A DNA stretch of 64,000 nucleotides from Wolfiporia cocos. Lineage: Eukaryota; Basidiomycota; Agaricomycetes; Polyporales; Phaeolaceae. The notes beneath the pieces were generated by a model. It was given only the letters and a program-made list of their open reading frames with translations. It ran no database searches and was not told the DNA's origin. Below, one piece after another: positions 31,176 to 42,920 of the stretch (position 1 is its first letter; the number at the start of each line of letters is the position of its first letter). Position numbers and translations under genes: made by a program. The stretch lies in contig JACCLO010000007.1 in NCBI GenBank assembly GCA_029448655.1, positions 434,001 to 498,000 on the forward strand. The letters are read 5' to 3'.

Positions 31176-33378
31176 ATGGAATTGAGCTACCTTGGCCCCT
31201 GTCCTTCTGCAGGGAGCATATCTGGTAAATTCCAGCAATGCGTAGTCAGGCGATTCTGATGATCGTTAGGCATCTCCTTGCATGTCGAGGGTCGTGAGCG
31301 TGATCATGGCTTCGACTCGCAAGCGAGGACGTTTTTGAAGACTGAAACCCGAGTGATTACGATTGGACGTAGACCTAAGCGACCTCTTCAGGAGGACCCA
31401 CTCGAAATCTGCCATGCACTCTACAATTGCCCAGTCGTCAGCCGTCAGCATGCTCGGATCACATTCACTGATTATGGCAATGTAGGACTAGCCGAAGTCT
31501 GCGTTGCGCTTAACTGATTGTATCCTGCGTAGGCATATATCGTCGATCTGAACTCACACCATGGCACGTACATACTGCGGCCGGGGGACACAGTGTCCAA
31601 GATGATTGCAACAGATATGCCCACCGTTCTGGCTGACGGAGACGTCATCACTTTCGGCAAGAGCGTGGGAGGCAATGCCGATCAGGTTCGCCCGGTAACC
31701 GTCCGAGTGAAGCTGTTGTTCAGCGGTGACTTGGTCGCGCCGCGCGTCGCAAATCCTTTGACGCCCGATACGTCGAGCGATTCGTCCAACTCTTCTAACG
31801 CTGGCCAGTATAGCATATATGTTTCCTCGGATTCCTCTTCGTCTTCATCGCAGGATGACGATTCTGACATTGAGGAGATCTCTCCTCCGTCTTCCCCTAA
31901 AGCTCAGCCTCCTAGCATGCCCGCTCATTTACAGTCATTCCCTTCGACGAGGCTGGGGCTCCTCAGGCGTCTGTTGCCGGCCATTCATTCTTCATCCGTG
32001 CAAGACCTGCATCCCGCCACATCCTATTCAGATGGGCAGGCAGAGGCGGTGCACAACATATTCGAATCCCCGCAGATCCAGCAGAATGACGATGGATTGG
32101 ACCACTCTGTGATCTTACCCGACTCGTCGTCATTCGCTGCGAGCACCACCGACGACAGCGCGGTCGACGTCGGCGGTGTCGGCGCACTCCCACCGCCCTT
32201 CAGGCGCCGCGGCTCCCCGCACCCGATCAGCTTCTTCCCTCTCGATATTCCGTTTTTCCCGAGCGACTCATTCGTGAGCAGCGGGGCGAGCGCAAGCGGT
32301 GAATTCCCGATGGGCGGCCACGCTACCTCTGATTGCAGCGCGGTGTCCTTCCGGACCCCTGTCTCGCAGCCCTCCGGCGCCGAAGTAATAGTACTAGATG
32401 ACGCAGACGGCGTGGCAAGTATGGCTTCGGCTCAAGGAGAGCCTGCTGTAACCCCTCCTGCTCAGCCTTCACCGGCCAGTAGCGATGGCTCAGAGGTAGG
32501 CGCACCCGAAAAGTCTTGATGTCAGGATCTGCATGATCTAAATAGGAGCAGGACTCCTCTTTCGAGATCCAGGAGCTAGAGGATCGGATGAACGTTGCTT
32601 GCGTAAGTGTGCCCTCCGTCACAATGAACTGAAGCTCATTTCTTCCTCAGGACGACATCATGCTGTTACGCATGCACAGGCGCGAGGACGAAGTGCGCTT
32701 CAACCAGCACGTGCAAAAGACTAAGGAACGCCTTGCGCAGCTCGAGCAGCGCATGCAGGAGCTGGAAGACAGTGCTGTAGCCGCAGTATCCTCGGAAGAC
32801 ATTGAGATCCCCGATGTGATGTCGCGTATTGACAATATGCAGGCTATCATCGACAATCTGCAGACCGATGTTGCTGCTGCATACGCGGACAAGAGCACTC
32901 AGGACACAGCTGCTAGCATCGAAACGATTAAGGCTATGCTGGAAGGTTTGTGTTTCACGTAAGTTTCAATTCATGACAGTGACGAACTATATGCGCTTCA
33001 GACCTGAAGTCTTCCAGAGAAGACGGCGAGCAACAGATTGCGCAAGAGCTTGAAGCTATGAGAGCTATCCGCGCGCAAGCCGAGGCTGCCTTTGCACAGC
33101 TCTCTACTCAGCAGGTATGTGGCTGTTGCTCGTCTGTACTCTTCGGATCTTCTAAGCAGGAACAGGACACGAGCTCGCGCAAGCGCAAGCGGATGAATGA
33201 TGACGAAGAAGATGAAGGTGACGCTACCATGCAGTGCGCGCAGATTACTCCTCTCTCTTCCCTCGAGAGCAGTGCGAAGCGGCGACGCACAATGCGCATC
33301 GTGTCGACCGTGGCGCAGACGGCTACGATCGCCACAGTTGGAGCTGTCGCTGCCTGGACTGCGCTTGCGTTCGCTTGA
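31176..33378 (+). CDS. FHA-domain protein with coiled coil and C-terminal membrane anchor
   Basis: Seven exons join in phase: 31176-31224, 31270-31481, 31533-32495, 32546-32602, 32651-32945, 33002-33114 and 33160-33378, giving 635 residues. The FHA phosphothreonine-binding domain (about residues 38-135) shows the conserved residues: ITIGRRP, CPVVSRQHARITF, and DLNSHHGTYILRPGD. A long acidic, Ser-rich linker follows (about 160-405). Then comes a coiled coil from EIQELEDRM through QKTKERLAQLEQRMQELED to QELEAMRAIRAQAEAAF. A basic patch (SRKRKRM) and a single hydrophobic helix at the very end (TATIATVGAVAAWTALAFA) suggest a tail anchor. The layout recalls SLMAP/Far10-type STRIPAK anchors, though this link is inference. 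Confidence 0.85.
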
Positions 33379-34016
33379 ATATCTGTTGTGGGCTTCTCTT
33401 TGAGATATGTGTGGCCTTACGAAGCGGGATCAAGGTGAAGAGGTAATTAACGAGCGGTTTTACGCGGTGTAAATGCTATGTGATCGGACAGGATTCTATG
33501 CTGTCATAGTATGCCATATGTACTATATGTTACAATCCGTATATCGCAATATCACAAAGGGCATAACTCGAAGAATCGAGGGTACGCGGACCTCGCGCGC
33601 ATGACGACGGGGCAAGCTAGCGGGCAGACGAGTTCGGCCGTAGCAACACTTAAGCTGAGTACGAGCGTTGAGGCTCACCGGCACCGGTAGTTTGTACCGT
33701 ACGATACCGTTCGACTATCCTACCCTGGAATTCACCGACTGCGGTAAGCGGAGTTTCACAACTGCAGCTTATTTAAATTTGCTCCAATTGAATGATACTC
33801 TAAAGGCAATCAATTGCTCTCACAGGCCGCCGCCCGGATGGTAAATCTGATATATCCGTTTACGTACAGTGTGAAAGGCAATTAATTCTATTACATTAAC
33901 AGACTCATCTACTTTAGTCCATAAATCAATATGTACCCAGGCCTAGCCAGGAGCAACACTTTCAAAAGGCACTTTGTAGATTCCAATATGCGAAGCAATG
34001 GGGACCGGCAACCGTA
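33379..34016. other. Intergenic, no gene seen
   Basis: AT-leaning sequence downstream of the FHA gene. No frame or repeat is convincing. Confidence 0.35.
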
Positions 34017-34377
34017 AGGGGATAGCAAGTCCCGCACGGCCAAGCGCCATGATGCGCCACTGTCAGGGCAGGAAGATTCTGTTTTAGAGATACAGGCTCT
34101 CCGGCAGAAACTCGATCTCGCGGACGAGAAAATCAGTGGCTTGGGTCGCAAGTTACATAACCTGCAGCGCAAAGAGCATCATGCTCAGGTATCTAAGCAG
34201 CAGCCGATCATTGCTTGCAAGGATGCAGGAAAGGCAAATATTGGCTACAGCAGTACCAGCAGTACCAGCAATACCAGCGAGCGGCGTAGTAGTGGCGGTG
34301 GCGCGGACGCTAATCCGGCCGGAAAGTCATTGGAGTCCGATGACATCTGCATCAGCGCCCGTTGGACAAGTCTCTAA
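34017..34377 (+). other. Orphan open frame with a coiled coil
   Basis: An open frame of about 120 codons has no clear start. It includes EDSVLEIQALRQKLDLADEK followed by ISGLGRKLHNLQRK, a convincing coiled-coil heptad pattern, then a Ser/Gly-rich tail that includes a short CAGTACCAG repeat near 34250. It could be the last exon of a small gene or a relic; I do not recognise it. An in-frame stop sits just upstream. Confidence 0.35.
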
Positions 34378-34639
34378 GGCGGGGTTGCAGTCCCCAATTA
34401 TATTGCGAATTCCTCTTTCCCCCCCTCATCCCCCTCCGCACCTCCTATATCAACGCAACGCCGTTTGTTTGCTTGTTATGCATATGCAAATCCGAGATGT
34501 ATTCTTTGCTCTTGCTCAAAAGGAGGTCATAACGCCAATCTTTGGTCACGGGTAGAGAAGACGCTCAATTGCGAGGGTATCAGCCGTTTCCTCTTCCTCG
34601 TCATCATCTTGGATAGCGCGCTTCTTCGTCCGTCGATTT

Positions 34640-35670
34640 CGTCTAGAAGTCTTCTCGAAACCAACTCACGCTTTCAATCGCGCGATCAAACTCGTCGCGA
34701 GTGTAATAGCAATGTCCCATATTGACATAGACACTATCATCGTCTATCAAGGGTTCTCGGACCTTTACGAAAATATCGAACGCATCGCAAGCATTCTTGA
34801 TACGCTTTTGTGCCTCGTCCGGGACAGGGTCCCAAGGCACCTCCTAGTGTGCCAAGTGCATCCTCCGCGGTGACAATAGCCAGTCCTTGAGGCGCACATG
34901 GCCTTGTCGTAGAATTCCGCAAATTGCTGAAAGCCGCGCCTGCCGCGTTCCGCGCTCCATGTTGTGGATATGTCACGGCTCTCTCACGCTTGATGATACT
35001 GTATCCACCCAGCATCGCATAGCGAGTACAGATCGTGCTTGTCGATATCCTTCAGGGCAGAGAGGAGGAATGGGTTGGCAAACTTCGACATATTGGACTG
35101 GATGAGGAAAGGTGATATGCGCGCAAATTCAGGTTGTTACCCTGCGAAGAGCGCGCCTGCTTCAACAAGTCACGCGCGTCATCTCTACGATTGACGTCGA
35201 TGAGCACTTGCGCTCGCCGGATTTTAGCTAAAGGGATGGTGATATTTGCGTCAGATTAGGATTGAGCTAAGCAGAGTAGAATTACCGTCAGTATACTCAG
35301 GATGCTTATGCAAGAGCTTTTCATACGCCTGCTTGGCCATTCCCTCCTCGCCCTGTTCTTCGTATGTCCGCGTCAGATTGTACAAGATTGTCGTGGACAA
35401 GCCTTCTGCGATCTCCGAATCTGCATTGGCTGCATGAGTAATGGCGCTCTCGCACAGAGTCCGCGCGGTATCGAGATTGCCTTCGAGATACCGTAGCATA
35501 CCGATGTTATTAGTTAGCCGAGGGTCAACACGTCCGGTGGCCTCATTTATGTTAATGCGCAACGCTTCCTTCAGCGCGCGTTCCATGCGCTCCACATTTT
35601 CGCCTTGCCATTCACCATTAGCTCGTAGCGAGGCTTGCAGCCTCGTTATCATTGGCATTCGCTACGACCT
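34640..35670 (-). pseudogene. Decayed CTR9 fragment (PAF1 complex TPR subunit)
   Basis: CTR9 is the TPR scaffold of the PAF1 transcription-elongation complex. On the minus strand, family text is clear but broken across frames. The open part 35658-35251 has RLTNNIGMLRYLEGNLDTA and ILYNLTRTYEEQGE. After an intron come AKIRRAQVLIDVNRRDDARD then LLKQARSSQGNNLNLRAY, a frame change, and KFANPFLLSALKDIDKHDLY then CDAGWIQYHQA. A stop caused by a missing base follows. Then come GLAIVTAEDALGTLGGAL, another shift, RIKNACDAFDIFVKVRE and YVNMGHCYYTRDEFDRAIES. At least three frame breaks, and the absence of the long N- and C-terminal parts, mark a truncated duplicate. An intact CTR9 is expected elsewhere. 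Confidence 0.85.
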
Positions 35671-38600
35671 CATCCGCAGCCAACATTGTTTGAGTCATTC
35701 GTTCGCGATTGACTGTACTCTTTGTGGTTTCATGAACGCCACGGGTATCTCTGCAATATGGGGTTATATGTAACCATGTAGTTGTAGAACCACCCCGCCC
35801 TCTCTGAAGTTCTATCGCATTGCACGATCACAACCCCGCTGGGAAAACACGCTGTTCTGACTTTTCAGTCAGAAGCGAGAACGATTATGAATTCTGAGGA
35901 CGGCGGCAACAATCTCGGATACAGCATTCGTAACGAAAGATGGAGTTGATCATCGAAAGCGAGCGACGGTGCCGACGAGGGATACCGCGGATCATTGAAA
36001 TGAGAGAAACGATGCGGATTGCGGTCTTCAATTCGGACAGGGCACGTGCCGGGGCCATTCAATTACGGAGAAGATCGACGCAGGGGACGGTGCAGAGCAG
36101 CCCGGCACAACGTCCGTTTGTGCTTTAGCAATCTGAGCGCTGACTCGTGCCTCCAGCGCGGCGTCGTACCCGGCAGTGGTGCGGCCCTTGCAGACCTGGG
36201 CAGCGAGGGTGACGCGGCCGGGAGCGTTTTACGATGTCATTGTTCGATCATTTTCCATTCGAGTAGAACCGTATACGACTGTATTTTCGCGGTGACTGTC
36301 GGTTTGTATGTACTGGTATTACCGCCCGAGGTGTATGATTCCAGACAGAGACAGTTCAGGCCGTGCCATGCGATCGCGATCGATCGAAGTTCGTGACGTC
36401 ACTTATTTTAGTTCGTGTCAGCCACTCAAGTACACTAGTCAAACGCATTAAGTTCCTCCCACCATCGCTATACGCTACTCACTTGTTGAGCGTTGCCGCC
36501 GATGTATAAGCGCCCGGACTGGCAGTCACCTCCGCATCCGGTAGACTGACCCCCCCCCCCACCAGACGATGCCGAGCCTCGCAGCGGAGGGTCGCTAATT
36601 TGGCCGAGGTCACACATTTATATTCTCTGATGAAGGAAGATCTCTGATGCTAGTAACTACCGAGGACTGCCGGCTATATACGCAGGGCGATCCTTCCGGG
36701 ATGTCAGCGTAATCTCCGACCATTCCTGAGTTGCACCGAGTCAGTCTTTCATCACCCGTTCTCCTGCACTCCGCGGACTTCATATTTGTTTATCTCTAGA
36801 CGCTGGCTCACTGATCATAACGCGCTCGTACTCTCCTATTTGAAATCCCTACCGGTGCGTACGCCCTGCCTAGCGTCACTGAGTTCCAACGATGCGTTTC
36901 CAGCACCCTTAGTGCCAAATGGTCAGTTTATCTTGCGATATATGCTTCCTAAATTCTCGCCGAGGGTTCTTCGGCCATTCTAAAAACAGCGAACTGTCTA
37001 CCTTTACGGTCGTGCTTACAACGTGAAGTGGGGGCAACGCGGCACAAGACCAGCGGAATGGTAACACTTCCTGAAACATGTATGGAATCCTTCGTCTCAC
37101 GGATTCGAGGTCAGACTCAATGCGGACAATACTCCCCGCTCTCGCTCATAACCTCATCAATAGTTTCACGCGCATATATTAACACATGATTCGTCAAAAA
37201 CCAATCTAGGTAGGAATTTCCATGTTGCCAGCATTTTGCGATTGGATTCTCCCCGCCAGAAAGCAGTACATGCTGCACTTCCAGTACCTCATGGTCATCT
37301 GATCTCCGTAACGCTGTCATCGTGGGGCTTAAGAACATATCATTCAATGGCTGCAAGCAATGCAGCGCTATTCGGCTCGCTATATGCGCATTAACGATCA
37401 GGCTCTTCAATTTTGCCTATCGCAGGGATACCATCTACTGCTCAGGGTTGCATAAAGGCGACGCGTAATTCAGTAAACACTGATAGCGAGCGCATTTGCG
37501 CCGCCAGCGTCCTAATTCCAAAACGATGCTACGCCCTAATTCCAAATGAAATTCACCTGTGTAGGTGCGCGTTCCGCTCATGTCGAAGACAAGACGCGCG
37601 GTCGACATATAACGTGCCAGCGCTGATGGCGCTAGGGACGATGCAAAGGGTTCTCCGATGACTCTCGGTCGTTGCAGCCCGCGCGTCAACGACGCTCTGA
37701 GCGAGGGCTCGAGGCACGAGCTAGGCAAATTCACTGACTATGCTTGCTGACGGTGAATTTTCAATTGCGCTGACGCCGAGAACGTCGGACCGCATACAGA
37801 AAGGCAGACGCCCGCGGATGGTGTTCGCGAGCGTATAGGGATTAACAGCATCGCCTCTCAAGCGTTCAGGCTGGTGATTCGTGCTGGTAAATGTTATTCC
37901 AGGCCTTGTGCAAGCCGCACGACATGACGACAAATATTGTGATCACTGATGTTAGCGAATGACATAACAAAGCAGGCTACCATCACTTTGCTGTTTACCC
38001 TCCTTGGCACCTGCGCTCCATCCTGAAGAATTCGGCCGCACCAAAATCGGATCGGCTGTTTGCGGTGCTGTACAAGAAAACGAGGATCCAAATGCATCTG
38101 GTCACGTCTCATTGCGGAGATAGGCAGGTGCAATACAGCCAATCAAAACTGTACATGCCGGTCGTCTTGAACACCGCGCATTATTCATCCCATTCCTCAA
38201 GATCAGTGGCGCACGCCCTTTCGTGGGGAACAAGGTTAGTTTCCTGAGCTAGAGTGTGAAAATAGTAGTCGTAAATCCTAACGGAGCCGGGAAAGACCGT
38301 GAAGGTGCGCGTGGCGCTCAGAGGCTCTACCATGGGAAGTCTCGCACCGCTGATACAAGGCGCGCAACACAAGTCTGGTTTGAATAGTGAAGCGCGGTGC
38401 CGCGGCTGCCCACACGGCAAGATACCCACGGCATATGAACAGGCAATGCAGTTGGCATCCATCTCGGACCAGCCATCAACGAAAAACAAATTCGGCACTC
38501 ACCCCGGGAGGCACCATCAAGTGCAGCGAAGGAAGGCCTAGGCAACAGCTCACGAGAACAGCTCTGGGATTGGACAAACAGACATGCTTTCCCTGGCATA

Positions 38601-39398
38601 GACCTTGCGGTACACCAGGGTCATCGTTGTCGAGGTGGCAATGACGACGAGAACCTATCGCAGGGAATAAGACGGAAGGTCTAGCCAATGTCAAAGAGAC
38701 CGCCCACAGCGGCAGCAGACAATCTAAACTGAACGTGGTTATGCTTTCAGACACGTTCAAGCTGGCCACGGGCGCGTTATTGATTAGCATGAACGAATGC
38801 ATGGACGAAGACATCGGCGGACTGCAGCTGATGCCCGCTAGAGCGGTTGAAATTTAGTGCTGCCGCCCAGGATTTCATACCTGGATGCCTGCAGGTGCTG
38901 GCACCGGGGTAAAGAAGCAAGACACGGGGCGCGCGCGAGCTGAGGAAGTGCATGGCGACAAATGGGGGAGATATTCACGGGCGGGACTCGGCGCACATGA
39001 GCTGCTCCCGCTGCTGCATAATGTAGTCGGTTTCATTGGAATCGGCCAGAAAACAATCCGACGCACGCGCAGCAGAAGCGGCGAACTCCAGGTAGGCCGA
39101 GGTGCAAATCAATCTGCCTGTTATTTAGGACAGTCGGCGGCACGCTATGCTATGCGTTATGTGTTATATGGCAAGCCAGGGTCTCGGAAGGGCTACCATA
39201 CTTGGCAGGAGGCTGAGTCATCGCCCCGGACTAAACGATGTGGGGCGTGAATGGCGCAGGAGCAACCCTGTCTATCCGCCGTGACTGCTCTACGGGACGC
39301 TCACTTGGGTATACCTATGATGCTCGGCCTAACTGTTTTCCCTGGCAGGTATATTATGCTCTGCGACAGCCTTCGTATTGCCAGTACTCGTCCGCATC
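35671..39398. other. 3.7-kb gene-poor stretch
   Basis: No gene is supported. A run of 11 C lies at 36550-36560. Minus-strand frames at 38180-38830 include short hydrophobic pieces (VLVVIATSTTMTLVYRK) and IYDYYFHTLAQETN, weakly like parts of DUF6533 proteins but in the wrong order for one gene. A minus frame at 37117-37410 ends ETIDEVMSESGEY and matches nothing known to me. The last part should hold the monooxygenase promoter. Confidence 0.3.
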
Positions 39399-40946
39399 AT
39401 GTCCAAAGCACCTCTACAGCTGCACATCCTCATTGTTGGCTGCGGCCTCGGTGGCCTTGCCGCGGCCCACTGTCTCGCTCAGGCTGGACACAAGATCACC
39501 CTATTCGAATCGGCAGCTGCTATCGGTGAAGTTGGCGCAGGAATCCAGGTGTCCCCGAACATTACCCGTCTTCTTATCCGCTGGGGGGCTGGAGAGAAGC
39601 TCGCAGCTATTGCTGTGAGGCCCCAATCAATTGTCTTCCGCAGATACAGCAATGGCGAGCGTGTGGCGTACACCCGCTGGGCGGAGAAGATGGACGTGTT
39701 CGGCGCGCCGTACTACCACATCCACCGTGCGGACTTCCACAAGCTGCTGTATGATCTCGCGGCGCCGCGCATAGAATTGCGACTCAATTCGACCGTGGTT
39801 GGCTGTGATCCTGAGACGCCCTCCCTGACGCTCGCGTCAGGCGAGACCGTCAAGGGTGATTTGATCATTGGTGCGGACGGCATCAAGAGCTACATCCAAC
39901 GGGTTGTGCTCGGGCATGTTAATCCAGCACAACCCACCGGGGATGCAGCATACCGAGCACTAATCCCCAGCTCGCTGATGCTCAAAGACCCCGATCTCAA
40001 GCCCTTTGTGGACACCCCCGAAATGACGGGGTGGATGGGTCCTGGGCGCCATATTATGGGATACAGCGTCGTGAGTATCGTGTTCACACAGTGCTTCTGT
40101 GACGCACAAGGCTCACGTTCAGTTTTCCCTGCCAGCGCGCGAAACGTGAATACAACCTAGTCATGCTGCACCCAGACGACGGCTCGGTCGAGTCTTGGAC
40201 GGCGGAAGGTAGCGCAGACAAGATGCGCGCAGACTTTGCGGACTTTGAGCCCCGGTACGCCCATATCCCTCTAGGACTTTCGACATTCTGAGTTCCCTCC
40301 CCAGAGTGCAGAAAATGTTGGCGCTTGTAAAGTCGACATTGAAGTGGAGACTCATGGACCGTCAACCACTCAAGACGTGGATACACCCCGCTGGCCGGGT
40401 CGCCCTTCTCGGTGATGCCTGCCATCCCATGCTTGTACGTATTTACTACATGCGCCATACGACATCGACCCACATATTGTTTATTACTTCTGTCAGCCTT
40501 ATCGTGCACAGGGTGCTGCCATGGCGATTGAAGACGCGGCAGTGCTGGGTAACCTCCTTTCGCATATTTCTCACATATCGCAGCTCAAGCCCCTGCTGTA
40601 TGCGTACGAGAGCTTGCGGCTTCCGCGGACCGCGGCAACGCAGGCGTCGTCTAGGCTGAACCAGAAGATTTTCCATCTTCCCGACGGTCCGGAGCAGGAG
40701 GCGCGCGACTTCCAGATGCGCCAGGCGATGGAAGCTGAGCTTGCGATGCTCGAACGCGAGCGCGCCGGGCTGCCTGTGGTGGAGGACACCATGGAGGGCA
40801 ACCCCAACCAGTGGGCGGACCGGAAGAAGAACAACGTCCAGTTTGGGTATGATGCAGATGCCGTCGCGAATAAGTGGTGGCAAGAGGTGGGTGAGCGCGA
40901 GATTGCGCCGCTCGCATTCAGCGAGAGGGTCTCGGGGAGACTCTGA
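39399..40946 (+). CDS. FAD-dependent monooxygenase, salicylate hydroxylase-like
   Basis: This is a group A flavin monooxygenase using FAD and NAD(P)H to hydroxylate an aromatic ring. Four exons join in phase: 39399-40070, 40136-40254, 40305-40434 and 40497-40946, giving 456 residues. The Rossmann motif IVGCGLGGLAAAHCLAQAGH is near the N terminus. The NADPH/FAD DG motif lies in DLIIGADGIKSYIQRVVLG, and the second FAD motif, GRVALLGDACHPML, is interrupted by the last intron before PYRAQGAAMAIEDAAVLGNL. This order is diagnostic of the salicylate hydroxylase-like family in fungi. The C-terminal tail with WADRKKNNVQFGYDAD is also family-typical. The substrate could be salicylate or another phenolic; no neighbouring catabolic genes help. 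Confidence 0.92.
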
Positions 40947-42920
40947 GGCTGCTTCCTGTGCTTCCCGTCTGCTCTCCCCGTCTGCTCTCGTGTTGACCAG
41001 TACTGGTTTCCCCACTTGCTTGTCCCGTCTCTCTTGTTCTGTTTATCCGTCCTATACGAAGGGATTCTGGGGATCGACACGGCTTTTCTCTTCATTTATC
41101 GCTTTGTATTTGTGTTTAGTACCTCTAGATTGTCTTTGGTGAATGGATGGATATAGCAACGATAAGCTTGATTGCGTCCGCCGTATCCGCCATTACAACA
41201 TGCTTCGGACGGCTTCCTGGCCCAGGCACACGAAGTAGTGCCCATTGAACAAGCATTAGAATTAGAGTGCCTCTCAGACAGTTCCTATGGACTGCCGTAA
41301 GGTTCCTCGCTGGGTTGCAACACACAGCCTTGGCGCATTCATGCCTTTAGTTAAACGTTTTGCCAGATGAACCAACCATGCGGAAGGGCGAATCCGCGGT
41401 CACACATACCTGAGCTGCGCAATCAGCGGACCCACTTGGAAATACAGCTACCGCTCTGCGACCTCGGGAAGCGAGAACCCGCAGAACGCCTCCCGCGAAT
41501 TTGCAACTGGGATGCACTGGGACCGAGTAGAAGTCATGAGGATTGGATGTCTAAGACGTGACCCGCGTCATGAACAAGATGATTTGCCAATGCCAAGCAA
41601 CGGCATCTGAGAAGCCCAGCCGCCCAAGGGTTAAACATATATACTCTTGGACGTCCTCCGATATCAGATATGGGGTCCGCGCAGCATAGATAGCGAGAAG
41701 CAGGGTGTTGTGGATAGAAGCGTTTGTAAGTCTCTACCAGTTGTCCGCCTTCTGCGGTATCGTATTGTCGGGATGCAGAGCGAAGACCGACTTGGCTGCT
41801 ACTTGGAGGGATGTGGGAGCGTTCTCGTAATCAAGTCAATCGTCAGATGACGAACGGTGATAATCCTAATACCCGCACTCACGGTGTTATTGCAAGTAGG
41901 AGTGAGAGTACTCAGGTACACGGCAGCTTGGACAAGGTCATGCTCGTCTCAGCGTGTCGGGTTCGGTTAGTAGACACGATGTACGTAGTAGTAGATTTTG
42001 AGACGGTCTTTGGTGCTGCTGAGCAATCTCGCCTTGCGATAATACTCAAAAGTGGCCCATAGACTGAGTGAAGATCATATCAGTCCATACCTCGAGGTCG
42101 CTGTGCTTTGATTCTAGTCTCCGGGTGAGTAAAGATGGTTCAATCTACAAATCGTACTCACCGAAAGGTGCGAGTCGAGACGTCCAATCAGACCAGCCAT
42201 TTCTGTCAAGTATTGCCATCGGGTTCCCCGATGCTACATCTAAATAGTATGCAGTTTGCGGCTGCAACACGCCGGTCATGTCCTGGAGTACGGACACTTG
42301 TCGCGCGGCCTGCATGGGGTATCATTGTCATCGCGAAACCCGCGCTCCGTACCAATCTTTATGAATGCATCAAGGCTAGCGCTGGAGGACGCGTTTTCAG
42401 ATGAGTTGCACCTGTGATGAAGACACAGGAATGCGCCAGCTCATAAGCTGTTGATATGACATGTCTATTGTCGAGTCATACTACTGATAGGACTCGAAGT
42501 TAAGGGGGGAATGTACAGGTTGCATACGGATGCGGCATTGCGCTGATAAACACAAATTGTAACATACAGCACTTAAGACTGGTAATGACCTCTCATAATA
42601 TGCATGATCAGTAACACTCCACCCACCGCCGATCATCAACGATACACGCTCAAGCGCGCGCTAGCCTAATACCTATCTCGGCGGATCACAGCCACCACCT
42701 ACACCTACTTGTCCTAGGCTGTAGCCAAGCTCCTTTATCCACTGCAAATGGCCGACCGATCCTGGCTTATACGTCTCACCATGTGGTTCACAGGCCAGGA
42801 GGCCGCTGACGCCACCGAGATACGCCAAGTATCCTTGGATTGAAGGCCAAGCACTGACAGATACTTGGGGGTAGCTACCGTTGCCAAGATGTTGTCCTTC
42901 TTCTCTCCTGTGCTTGCAAG
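40947..42920. other. 2-kb stretch without a supported gene
   Basis: Several minus-strand splice-donor-like words occur (for example near 41405, 41880, 42090 and 42160), as in the intron-rich DUF6534 gene, but the exons between them do not give recognisable protein. It may hold an unrecognised or decayed spliced gene. Confidence 0.3.

Noticed and set aside
33160..33378. Last FHA-gene exon considered as a separate small gene
   Set aside because: Splice phase and the coiled-coil continuation join it cleanly to the preceding exons.
38180..38830. Possible additional DUF6533 gene
   Set aside because: Short similarities occur, but in the wrong order along the strand and without joinable splice sites.
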